DNA from: Owenia fusiformis
Taxonomy: Eukaryota > Annelida > Polychaeta > Sabellida > Oweniidae
Length of the DNA stretch: 60,000 bases
NCBI GenBank assembly: GCA_903813345.2
Contig: CAIIXF020000003.1
Location: 32,365,151 to 32,425,150 of the forward strand
Direction: 5' to 3'
Of the stretch, positions 49,466 through 60,000 are shown one piece after another (positions within the stretch are counted from its first letter, which is position 1; the number at the start of each line of letters is the position of its first letter). Made by a program: the position numbers and the translations under genes. A model generated the notes under the pieces. The model ran no database searches and was not told the origin of the DNA. It saw only the letters and a program-made list of their open reading frames with translations.

Positions 49466-50102
49466 GGCATTACTGGGCGCTATTGAAAGTGAATATGGTA
49501 ATCTATCGATCAGATTAAACTGAAAGTGAAAGTGGATTTGTTTCCATATCCAGTTTATCATTGTAACCACCTTTAAATATGCGATGGACTGGTTCTTAAT
49601 GTGCCCGGTATCTATCTTCATAGGATCAACTTCAAATCTAGTGTATTTAATCTCTCTACTTGATGGAGTAATTAAAAATACCCAGCGAGAACTCTGATAG
49701 ACGAGGTCACTGTGACCGGCATTGATAGACCTACTGCGCAGTGCGTCTACGCATCTCAAAAGAAATTAGGGGCCGTCTCAATGTAAGCTCCGTGTGAACT
49801 CTTTCTAGTAATACGGAGAGAGATAACTAATCCGGGAACTAATCTTGATAAACCCAGTGGTTGAGCAATCAGGGCAGGGTTTTAGGAGTTAATTTAAGAT
49901 AAAAAAAAGATCGCTAATGCTATTAGAATGCAGTATGACCTTATGTCTTGTTCGAACTGAGTTTTGTTTTGTTGCATTTTTGATTCACCCCCTAGCCACG
50001 TGCTTCGCCAGATAAACAATAAAGGGATCGTAGCATTAAGCCATTGATTAGGTCAAGCCATTTTGGCAATGCCAATTCTCACGATAAACGAGATTTAGCC
50101 AG

Positions 50103-50545
50103 TGACGTCAGTCTATTTGTAAACAAATAACACGTGGAGCGGACGAAAAAACCTTACGGAAGCGTATTGATAAATTCCATTTGTGCGGGAATTTATTAGA
50201 TCTAGTCATTTATTATCATTATCCCGATTAATTTTCGTCATTTATAGTAAATAGAGCGGAAATATTCATGAAGAAGGCCGAGGTAATCAAGTACCCTGCG
50301 TGCAGAGTGTAGTTAAACTACACTCTGCCGAGCAGAGACCATATTACAGTTTAGTAGCCCCGTCCCCACGACGGGTACCGTTGACAGTTTGGGTAATAAA
50401 TCACTTTTGACCTACCCACTGACCTTTCTTCCACCAATCATCGAGCTTAAGCAAACATACGCCAAATGCGTTCTAATTAAACATGCGCATGCCACTGGTC
50501 AATTCCGGGCTCAACGATGACGTCAGAAGGAATGACCATATATAG
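50103..50545 (+). promoter_or_regulatory. Promoter region of the ankyrin gene, possibly divergent with PRPF4B
   Basis: TGACGTCA at 50103-50110, forkhead-like TGTAAACA near 50118, E-box CACGTG at 50131-50136, a perfect 27-bp palindrome at 50302-50328, TGACGTCA at 50518-50525 and TATATA at 50539-50544. A start near 50570 would give a non-coding first exon ending at the donor TTTTG/GTGAGT (exon end 50802). On the minus strand a 23-nt stretch (50180-50158) could be the missing PRPF4B first exon, making this a two-way promoter. Confidence 0.45.
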
Positions 50546-50802
50546 AACGTCGGTCAAATTTGGCCGACGAACACTGATTGGCGCGGTGAGTTCAAAGGTT
50601 TATTTTAGTTTGAAAGAGTGAAGACGAAGCTCTCTTTTAAGAAGTGAAGTCAAACGGATGCAAAGGGTAGTAATCAAGTGGTCATGTGTTTGAAGTTAAA
50701 AGTCAAAGTTCAAAAATTTGCATATCTCGTTTGGATCTCGTGAACTCAAACGTCCTTGACATTGATTTCGCGATCTACTTATGAACACATCCTGAAGTTT
50801 TG

Positions 50803-52145
50803 GTGAGTCTGAACATTTCATTATTTAATATCAACTTGTACCCGCCTTATACAAATATTTTTGCTTCTAGTTTAAGATGAACATCTCTTCAATATATTCA
50901 CCAATTTTCAAGGTGAACATTCTTGTGAGAAATTTATGTGCACAAAATATCGCTGAGATTTCCATGCCAAGGGTATCAATCATAACAGACCGAATATTAT
51001 ATTCGGTCTGTTGGATACATACTAGCCAAGTGATGTTCATGATCATGATAATCAGATAAAGAAATTAAATTAGGACTAATACATATGCAAGACTAGATAA
51101 CTGGATTAGGTATTCAACAAATTAATCCATACGTAGAATATATATACAAGCTATTGTCTGACTTGGAAAACGTCACAATAACGATAGAAAAAATCGTGGA
51201 TTTTCAATTATACGAACTAAACCAGAAATATGGCATCAAATATAAGTTTAACGATAGCCTTTTGGTATATGATCGATGCACACTAATTGTACCTATAAAA
51301 ATACATATACATACCCTCCAAAGTTTATCACATTATCGTCTTGTGGCCCTAAATATGAAAACTTATCAGATATTTCAGTAGCCATTTTTGCAACCGGAAG
51401 TCTCTTAAGATCACGTTGAAATGACGTCATTCTCACGTTAATGGAATAGTCCAAGAATCAAGAAGTGGTGGAAAGATAGTTTTTGAAGTCTCAAAATAGA
51501 GAAAGATCCACTTTAAAAATATTCAAAACTTTCAAAATATTTATTTTAGTAGTTTACTGACTTACTTCTTTATCATCTAATATCGAAATTTAGCAAAGAT
51601 TGTCAGTTTTATGTACCTTTTGAAGCCTTACACCCCTTTTGTTACCCTAGTGAATGTGTAAACAACATGGCTGACAGGAAAAAGTTAAAGTAAATGCATA
51701 GATTTTACAAATTTATAGAATAAAGATAAATGAGTGCAACAAACAGACAAACGATTGTCGTATTTACGTTTATAATGTGATTAACTGTTATACAACTTCA
51801 GAAAATTCGTTCAGTTGCAGGCCTAGATACGCAACGTTGAGGAGTGTGATAACAGGTGCTTGTTTCTGTCAGTCAACCAGATTTCAATTATGATTTGATG
51901 GAAATATAAGCAAATATTACAGAAAAAAAGTTTGGATAAATATGTAGACTTGAGGACCATATTTTGGCAATAGAATATCAAAATGCCATTTGAAGCAACC
52001 ATAACTTTTAGTTTTTATTTTATCAACTGGGCATTTGGCATCACAGTGGTTTATCACCATATGCTAGCCTAGGAGAGTTAGGCTAGTATACACGTTGTAT
52101 AAATTCAACAGTACACTGTTTCTTATTAGACTGCGCATCTAACAG
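50803..52145 (+). other. First intron of the ankyrin gene (inferred)
   Basis: From donor GTGAGT at 50803 to acceptor CATCTAACAG ending 52145. It contains a 29-bp perfect inverted repeat at 50984-51012 (14-bp arms, one-base centre). I see nothing else; short open frames here do not resemble proteins. Because the first exon is inferred from motifs only, the intron is tentative. Confidence 0.4.
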
Positions 52146-52152
52146 CTTAGCA

Positions 52153-55100
52153 ATGATTGCTACAAAGCGCAATACCAAAGGCTTAAACAATAACGCCAAC
52201 ATTGTAAGCAAGGATAGGTTATTCTCTATCACCATCCATATGAGAACGACAGGAGAAAACTTCAAAATGAAAAAGATATATTCCGAGATGAAAATATCAG
52301 AACTGAAGGGCTTTGCTGAGTTTTCCACTGGAATACCTTTTGATATGCAGCGTTTGAACTATTTAGATGAGGGAGACCTACAAGATCATACTGAAGTAAG
52401 ACAGAATGATATTGTTCCCGGTGCCACTATTAACATGAAAGTCTGGCACATGTGGACGACACTAGTTGATGCTGTGGCTCAAAATGATATTGACTGGGTA
52501 TGTATTGACACTTTGACATGTTGGTACATTCATATATGATTGACACTTTGACATGTTGGTACATCCATATATAATTGACACTTTGACATGTTGGTACATC
52601 CATATATGATTGATACTTTGACATGTTAGTACATCCATATGTATTGACACTTTGACATGTTGGTACATCAATATATAATTGACACTTTGACATGTTGGTA
52701 CATCCATATATGATTGATACTTTGACATGTTAGTACATCCATATGTATTGACACTTTGACATGTTGGTACATCAATATACAATTGACACTTTGACATGTT
52801 GGTACATCAATATATAATTGACACTTTGACATGTTGGCAAATCCATATATAATTGACACTTTGACATGTTAGTTCATCAACATATTATAAATATACAAAA
52901 TACAATAATTTTATTCATGTGATTAATTGATGGACATATGTAGTTTACAAGTTACATTGACATACATGTAAATGTAAAGGCATGTAATGTCTCCATAAAA
53001 CCATAATGTAGACACTTTGATTGTACACCATGAAACCCAAAACAATAAATGAATCTGACTTTTTCAGCTTTTCAAATTAGGAGTAATAAAGGACTCAGAT
53101 TATGAGACCCCTAATTATAACTACATGAACAAGAAACATAAAGGACCATATATCGAGACTAGAGCTGCTGTAGCATTGTTTGTTGCCGCACACAGAGGAA
53201 ATGTTCAGATGTGCCGGAAGCTTATCGAAGCAGGTGGGAACTTTTTTAGTTTTTAAATTTGACATTTCCTGAATTTTCATGGTTTGCTGCTCTACAAAGA
53301 TGTGTCATTTGAAATTTATTGTAGAAGTAAATGAAATGAAATGAACTTATTATACTTTAAACTGTCAGGAGAAGTTGAATAATGTGTAATATATGATGTC
53401 TAATCATGTATTATTTGACATATTAAGCTGATACAAATAGTATGTCAGCTTGAAAGATGAATGATGTTAGGATAAAATGCCTATCATTGACTGAAATGTA
53501 CTGTAATATGCCAATGATGTCAGTATGTCATACTACCTACACTATGCTGTAATGGGCTGTCATATCAGTGATGTTTGAATGAATGTTTCAGGTGCCGATG
53601 TGAATGCCAAGACAGCTTTAGGTAGGACACCTCTACATGTTGCCGCAGCAACAGACAGTGGACCAATCATAGACCTCCTGCTGGAGAAAGGTAAAGATAA
53701 AAACTAAGGCAGAGGTCACTATTTCAAAAAAGCACCTATCGTGACAGTCAACTTATTTGAAAAAATCAAGAAGACATTTTTGATGATGTTCTTTCTTGTA
53801 AAACCCATTATGTGTTCAAATGGTATTTTATCATGAAAAGAGATTAAATTATTACATTTTCTTAATTTTTCAGGTGCTAATATAAATGAAGTGGACATCA
53901 ACGGTGACACAGCTTTGGACATTTCAAATTTCTTTGGTCACAAGGGATGTGAGCGCCATCTTTTCTTGTTCCGATGGCAAGAACGCGCAAAACAGTCAAG
54001 AAAGAAAATTGGGCGTCCAAAGATGGCGCACATGCACTTTGATTCCGCATTTCCTGTGTGGTTGTCTGGCAAACATGGTCAGATTTATATGTCAGAGGTA
54101 TGTTTTAAACCTACTGGATTTTGATATCATCACACTCAAAACGTGATGTTATGGCCACTAGTTCTTGATGCTGGAGGTCTGTGTTGACAGCCATCTGTAA
54201 TCATTAATTTTAAAATATAGCAATAACTCAAAAACAAGTGATCAGATTGATTTGAAACTCAGGTGAGCACATGTGGGCATATACATATTTAAAGTGTTGG
54301 AATTATTTCATGCAGTTACTCAAAACAGGCAACACAAATCAAAACAACTTGCAAAATTATTGAAACATGGCAACAGTTTCAAAATGTCCAAGAGGGGATT
54401 TAAGTAAAAACAACTAGGAAAAAATAGTCTGTTATCTACTACTAATGAGCCCTTTCTGAGAACCCAAAGACCCTACTACCATCTCCAAACCTTGTCAGTC
54501 ACTCATATCCTTCACCCATAACCATATCATGTATGACACTTTTATTTGACAGATTATGGGGCCACAGGAGTTCCAAGGAACTGGGTTTGATGCTCCTAAG
54601 CATGTTCACCATGGGCCACCACAGAGACAGGAAAGAACCATTTCAGCAGCATCCACATTTGATAGTCTGGATGCTGAAAATGAAGAATGGGTGAAAGACC
54701 TGGAGAGACAATCCACAAGACAGCTGTCTCGGGAGAAGAGCAGAGGTATGTGAACATGTGGGAGGGAGAGGGGGGGTGATTAGTGGATACTGTCCAATGC
54801 CTCGTGGTATCATGCTGTCATTAGCATCTTTAAAGAGGCCTTAGGTGAAAATATATGATATAATGATATGGACGTATCTATCCAAAGGAGCTCATTCTTA
54901 TTTGCAATTAAGAAATACCTGAAAAATCAGAATGACTAGAATGATAGACTCTAGGATTACAATAAAATTCTAAGGTCTATCACATTATGTTGTAATTTTA
55001 GGAATGTACCTCATTATGTTGTAATTTTAGGATCCACAACATTATGTTGTCATTCCAGGGTGAACCTCATTATGTTGTAGTTCTAGGGGCTATCACATTA

Positions 55101-57921
55101 TGTTGTAGTTCTAGGATCTATGATGTTACATATTGTAATTCTAGGGTCTACCACATTATGTTGTAATTCTAGAGTCTGGCACATTATGTTGTAATTCTAG
55201 ATGTCATAATTCTAGAGTCTCCCACACCGTGCTATAATTCTTAGGTCTATCCCAGTATGTTGTAATTTTAGGATCTACCACATTATGTTGTAATTCTAGG
55301 GTCTACAACATTATGTTGTAATTCTAGTGTCTATCACATTGTGTTTTAATTCTAGGGTCTATCACATTATGTTGTAATGTTAGTTTCTATCACATTATGT
55401 TGTAATGCTAGTGTTTACCACATTATGCTGAATTCTAGATTTTGTTATTCTCAGGTCTATCACATTATGCTGTATATTATGTTGTAATGCTAGTGTCTAT
55501 CACATTATGTTTTAATGCTAGTGTCTATCACATTATGTTGTAATGCTAGTGTCTATCACATTATGTTGTAATTTTAGGGTCAACCACACTGGCATCTGCC
55601 CTTAAGATGCCTACAATAACAGAGTCAGAAAATGCCACTGTTGGAGGAGGGACAAATACAGACTCCAGAGGTAGTAAAACCTTGCATGTAGTTTTGATAC
55701 AGTTGCATAAATTACATTGCACAAAGTTGAAATTGAAAAATAACAAAATGCAAGTGATGAACATAAAGTTCTCATATCTCTCTATATTTTTGTTTTTAGT
55801 AATATAGTCCATTGAAATTTGCAATAATGAAAGACTTTAACATATATATTACATGTATTAAAGATATACATTGTATTTACAACATTGGAAAAATACTCTC
55901 TCTCAATTTGATTATTCAATTTTTATACTTTTGTTCTAATTTTTTTATTTCATCATGTTATTATTTTCCATGCTTAGAAGATCATTCATGACTCACATGT
56001 TCATATATTTTTGAAAAATTATTTCTAAAAATATTTTCTAGGTTTAAATCATCAGAATATAAAACCTACATTTATGTTCTCAGAATATGAGACAGGTACA
56101 TTGGTATTAACCCCCCCCCCCTCCACTAATCCAAACATTTACCCGTAATGTGCCAAAAATCCTCAATTATGAATATTAATTATCTGAATTGGTCCCATCT
56201 GAGTGCCCCATTTACCTATTAATTCAACCATATCTCCAATTTTCTCTGTGATGATTTATTCAAAAAACCTCCCCCTTTATTCTAAAATGCTACACACCAA
56301 CCCTCCCTCCCCACCAATATATTTGGACTTTTATCATTTATGTATAATAATGTATGGTACTTGTTGAAAACAGCCATCAAAACTTTGTTTGTCCTTATCC
56401 TCTTGAAATAATTACCCCACTGGCATTTTTTGCATATGTAGACATAACACACAAAAACATATAATACATATTGTAAATATCAAGTTTTATTGTATGATCT
56501 GTAAAATGAAGCCCTCTGATTGGTTAGTTCTTGTGCTGTACCTATCTGTATTGGTACTAAGATTGTCCCCTCCGTACCAATAGTTTCTGTATTGCTACAG
56601 AGATTGTATTTCATTCATGAAATAAAAGTGTCGACTTTGTCTGATGCCAATACAGAATTTCTTGTGCACAATATATTGCACTTCAAATCATTCAATAACT
56701 TATAGTATTTTATTGTATCACTTTACATTTTATTGAAATGTAACTGTATTTTGTTGTTTTGTATTGTATCATATTGTGTTGCATCAATCTTAATCATTAC
56801 ATTGTATTGTGTTTTATTGTATTGAATTCATTGTATTCTACTATTTGGTACCAAACTGTATGATATGGTAGAGTTGATGCAACTCTTGGTTTATTTAAGG
56901 TAAGACACGGGACACAAGACGAGGTAGCGAACTTTTGCTCTCAAGGGAAGCTACAGACTTGAGCAAAGCCAGCAAAGATTCTACAGCTGCAGGAAAATCT
57001 CCCCGAAAAAGTTTAACTTTCTTAGAGTAAGTGCGATCTCATTTTAATTTAAATGCGTTTTTTCCATTTGTAATTGCATATTACATTTACACTAAAACTT
57101 ATCTGATATGAACACCACTGATGCTGGTAAAGGTGTTTGGAATAGCAGGTGTTCACATTTTAGTGTTCACATTTTCTTTAACAAGGAAGTCAGTGTGAGA
57201 TAACAAAATTGGAACTTGAAGGAAGTGTTCATATTGAAAGGTTTTCAAATTTCAGACGTTTTCAGATATACAAGTTTTACTGTATACAGACTTCATGTCA
57301 CTTCATGGGGTATATAATATCCTCTTTTGAATGGTAAAAGATCAGTGTAATTTCCCCCATTTGAAAGACACATTGACAGGGCGTGACAATAATATTGATC
57401 AGCAAGCTGAGCTTAAAGGCCCTGTGTAAAGTTATCTTGGACATTTAATAACTTTTTCTTCAAAGGCTTGTTGATAAGAAAATTAGACATTTAGGCCTAT
57501 TTAGAATTTAACATTTCTTACAGTCCTGTGTCAAAAGAGGAGAAAAAGACGAAAGAGTTTGAAAGTTGGCTGGAAGAAAAGAAGAAAGAAGATGCCATCA
57601 AATTGAAAGAAAGGCGTGAAAAAGAAGCAGATGAAAAATGGGAGAAAGAGAAAAGGTGATTTCAATGTTTGTTTCAGAATGCATGTACTGTACACTCTTT
57701 TGGTTAAAGTAATATTCAATTTGATTTAAGTAATTTATTTCTGAAGAAATATCTTTTCAATGCTTCATTCAAGTTTGATTGTTAAAGATGGCACACACGA
57801 ATGATGTAACCAGATGTCACCTTAATCAATTTTTTTGAATATACCTCGTTCCTTACTGATTTTTGAAATATTATCAATTAACTAATTGTTATTAATTGCT
57901 TTTTTCCTTCCAAACAGCTGA
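52153..57921 (+). CDS. Ubiquitin-like plus ankyrin-repeat protein (ANKRD60/ANKUB1-like)
   Basis: Exons 52153-52497, 53068-53233, 53592-53690, 53874-54097, 54553-54745, 55578-55670, (56042-56095), 56900-57026, 57524-57655 and 57918-57921 join in frame to 478 residues, or 460 without the 54-nt exon. Residues about 24-100 look like a ubiquitin-like fold (F-S-I-T-I, M-K-I-S-E-L-K, G-A-T-I-N-M-K-V-W). Three ankyrin repeats cover about 148-237 (V-A-L-F-V-A-A-H-R-G-N-V; G-R-T-P-L-H-V-A-A-A; N-G-D-T-A-L-D-I-S). The C-terminal half is low complexity and ends in a Lys/Glu-rich helix. Ubiquitin-like plus ankyrin domains in this order recall ANKRD60 and ANKUB1; V-A-L-F-V-A-A-H-R-G favours ANKRD60 from memory. 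Function is not known. The start is the first ATG after a likely acceptor at 52145. The last exon carries only one codon end plus the stop. Confidence 0.82.
52498..52890 (+). repeat. 35-bp minisatellite starting at a splice donor
   Basis: About eleven copies of a ~35-bp unit containing TTGACACTTTGACATGTTGG and TACATCCATATAT. The first copy starts two bases into the intron after the exon ending at 52497: the donor reads GG/GTATGTATTGACAC and later units read CATATGTATTGACAC. Confidence 0.92.
54950..55580 (+). repeat. 28-bp minisatellite running into a splice acceptor
   Basis: Roughly twenty diverged copies of a ~28-bp unit, TTATGTTGTAATTCTAG followed by GGTCTATCACA. The last unit is TTATGTTGTAATTTTAG/GGTCAACCACA, where the slash is the acceptor of the exon at 55578. 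The acceptor and first ~12 nt of the exon are therefore part of the repeat pattern. Confidence 0.92.
56042..56095 (+). CDS. Candidate 54-nt cassette exon of the ankyrin gene
   Basis: Flanked by acceptor TTTTCTAG and donor GTACAT. It encodes G-L-N-H-Q-N-I-K-P-T-F-M-F-S-E-Y-E-T in the frame set by the exons on either side; both its edges are phase 1, so it can be included or skipped without a frameshift. The donor is weak and the segment is short, so chance is possible. Confidence 0.4.
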
Positions 57922-58799
57922 GACCAGGTACAGTATATCAGTAGCATGATTAGTTCATTGTAGTCCAGTTATTCATGTACTGGACAGCTTTTACCCGAAC
58001 AGTTCAAAAATCAAAGCGTACTTCGATTTTTGATTTCACGCCTTGTATGCATAGTCAGAATACATTGTAGCATGGACTTGAAGAAGTCTTCATGTCCATA
58101 ATTGTAGTTTCCCAGGAATGGCGTTTCTGTAAGCATTTCATTACATTGATTTAAACGCAATGACATCACAATAAAATGCAGTGAAACATTTATAATCCAA
58201 ATGCCACTTGGACGATCCAAAAGGGTCTCGGGTTGGCATTTCAATAAAAAGCTAGAAATAAAATATGAGACGAAAAAAGTGTTCAAAAGAGGCACCAGAG
58301 AGTAGTTTGGATATAAGCAGTTATTATACTGTACATGTAAGTGATGTCATCTGCTTCAAAATAATGTAATGGAAATTTTAGAATAATGTGTACATCAGGA
58401 CATGAGCTTGTATGCATGTTGTACTCCATCGTTGTAACCACATATTTTTACCCCAACCATTGTCATATCCTGATGTTTAATTGTGCTATATCTAAAAAAC
58501 AAATAAACCGCTCATGATCATATCACTGCTCAACTATCCCAGAGTGTCCCGGGAAATGAGATATCATTCAGTGCGTATAATTTCGCTTAATGGCCTGTCT
58601 TGCTATTTCAGCCCTGGGTATAAACAGTGGTAGTAATACTAATAACGTCATTTCTGCAGGCAAAACAGTGAAATATTGGACCAAGGGGCCTTTGAAATGA
58701 CGTTATTGTACAAATAGTGCTTCATATACCTATATAGGTTGTTTCATATGCATATATAGGCTGTTTCATTTGCATATATAGGCTGTTCATATGTATATA
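57922..58799 (+). other. 3' UTR and flank of the ankyrin gene
   Basis: AATAAA words at 58243-58248 and 58502-58507 are possible poly(A) signals. A perfect 14-bp inverted repeat, AATAACGTCATTTC and GAAATGACGTTATT, lies at about 58640-58707. About three copies of a ~21-bp repeat (ATATAGGCTGTTTCATATGC) lie at about 58728-58799. Confidence 0.5.
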
Positions 58800-59924
58800 C
58801 AGGGTGGGCCAAAAAAAACCAATACCCAACTTCAAATCAGGATAAAAATAGTTACATTCAATATGGTACATTGACTTACATACCATTTTAAAGGTTATAC
58901 AATTTCAAACAATTTGGTATATAACACTATGTCATGAAATCAATAGTAAACGTTTATTATACTTATTTGGGAGGCCGGGTCACTATTTAAGGTCTCCAGA
59001 TTTAAGGGAGAAAATAGTAAATCTGCGGAATTATGTTAATGTTTTATTTATGAATATCATTCTTTTGTTAGGTGAATACATGCTTGGATACTGATATTTT
59101 CATCATTGTTTGACTAAATTTATTGTTTATGAATTTCAGTGTTGTTTAATAACATTTTACACTTTATTTATTTAAACAATTTTCACAATTGCTCAATATA
59201 CCCCCACCCCCTCCCCTATGCATCAACAATAAGCTTCAAGTGGTAGCGCAATCTATCAATAACATTATTGAGAGATTTCTTTTGCAATTCATTTCAGCAC
59301 TTTAGGATTCTGTTTCAGCACATCAAAGCTGTTTATTGGATGCTTTTGATTGTACCATTTCCTCAAGATGGCTCCATGTATCGTAATCAAACAAATTACA
59401 TGTAGCATAGGGGCTGTTGGGTGGCCAAGCATCGAGATCAATCAAATTGACACCTTGTTTGCAAAGGAATGCCAATGTCTCTTGAGATCTATGGTACGGG
59501 GCAATGTCTTTTTGGAAAATAAAATCCTCGTCACATATACGTTTATTGTCTTTTAACAGACCCCCTTTGAGTACTTATTGATAATAAACAACACTAAAAT
59601 TCATAAACAATAAGTTTAGTCACACAATATGCAAATATACAAGCATTTATTCACCTAACAAAATGATATTCTATAAATAAAAAATTAACATTATTCCGCA
59701 GATTTACTATTTTCTCCCTAAAATTTGGATACCTTAAATACTGACCCGGCCTCCCAAATAAGCATAATAAAACTTTAATATTGATTTCATGACATAGTGT
59801 TATATACCAAATTGTTCGAAATTGGATAACCTTTAAAATGATATATAAATCAGTGTATCATATTGAACATAGCTATTTTCAGTCTGATTTAAAGTTGGGT
59901 ATTGGTTTTTTTTGGCCCACCCTG
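58800..59924 (-). mobile_element. Mariner-like element with ~300-bp inverted repeats
   Basis: The ends CAGGGTGGGCCAAAAAAAAC and TTTTTTTTGGCCCACCCTG are inverted copies flanked by TA. The inverted repeat extends about 300 bp per side with mismatches. Minus-strand DNA at about 59530-59330 reads like the second half of a DDE transposase: F-Q-K-D-I-A-P-Y-H, then W-P-P-N-S-P-Y-A-T, as in IS630/Tc1/mariner (Q-D-x-A-P-x-H ... W-P-P-x-S-P-D). The usual catalytic Asp after S-P is Tyr in this reading and no N-terminal domain remains, so the copy is dead. It is inserted in the ~21-bp tandem repeat, which resumes at 59925. Confidence 0.8.
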
Positions 59925-60000
59925 TATAGGCTGTTTCATATGGAAGGTTTATGAATAAAATATATAAGATTTTCTCATAATAAGGCTCCTTCAGTATATG

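Larger units (their letters stand above)
46536..50100. other. PRPF4B 5' side and repeat-rich spacer
   Basis: No clear exon is seen. ACCCACAATGCAACATGCG at about 47123-47141 resembles the ZNF143/Staf promoter motif and could mark a start of PRPF4B transcription. 47540-47800 has diverged copies of a ~45-bp phrase built on TTTTTCAAAAATGGGACCCA-like words. Further repeats at 48199-48955 and 49161-49465 are listed separately. Confidence 0.45.

Noticed and set aside
52430-52859. Minus-strand frames with repeated Cys/Gln/Ser/Val peptides
   Set aside because: They are translations of the 35-bp minisatellite on the wrong strand of the ankyrin gene intron.

Overview
The window is genomic DNA of an animal, most likely a marine invertebrate. 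The genes have many small exons with GT-AG introns, are far apart, and sit in AT-rich DNA full of DNA transposons, MITEs and minisatellites. The protein families (an RGK GTPase, a full PRPF4B kinase, a ubiquitin-like/ankyrin protein) are those of Bilateria. I cannot name the species.

Layout: 1-10.8 kb is intergenic and repeat-rich (LINE 3' end, two MITE families). 10.8-25.7 kb (+) is a four-exon RGK-type Ras-like GTPase gene with an 11.6-kb first intron. 27.2-30.9 kb (+) is a six-exon gene whose protein has features of sperm/ciliary microtubule inner proteins; its promoter has CRE sites, a TATA box and an RFX X-box-like site. 31-37.4 kb is intergenic and holds a Tc1/mariner-like remnant, a foldback element and a very short MITE. 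37.4-46.5 kb (-) is PRPF4B, the spliceosomal PRP4 kinase: twelve coding exons are joined in frame here, and the first short coding exon is unresolved, with one candidate near 50.17 kb. 46.6-50 kb is repeats. 50.1-50.6 kb is a promoter-like region with CRE, forkhead, E-box and TATA motifs and a perfect 27-bp palindrome. 52.1-57.9 kb (+) is a gene for a ubiquitin-like plus three-ankyrin-repeat protein (ANKRD60/ANKUB1-like). The end holds a 1.1-kb mariner-like element inserted into a short tandem repeat.

The most unusual signal is a set of minisatellites that touch splice junctions. In PRPF4B a ~59-bp array repeats a 3' splice site plus the first ~28 nt of its exon about 20 times. In the ankyrin gene a ~28-bp array runs into an exon acceptor and repeats it, and a ~35-bp array begins at the base after another exon's donor GT. 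Only one acceptor of each acceptor array keeps the reading frame. A second signal is a transposon at 32.8-33.8 kb that carries a perfect RFX X-box in each terminal inverted repeat.

All gene models rest on reading exons by eye with matching splice phases and on recalled family features; no search was run.
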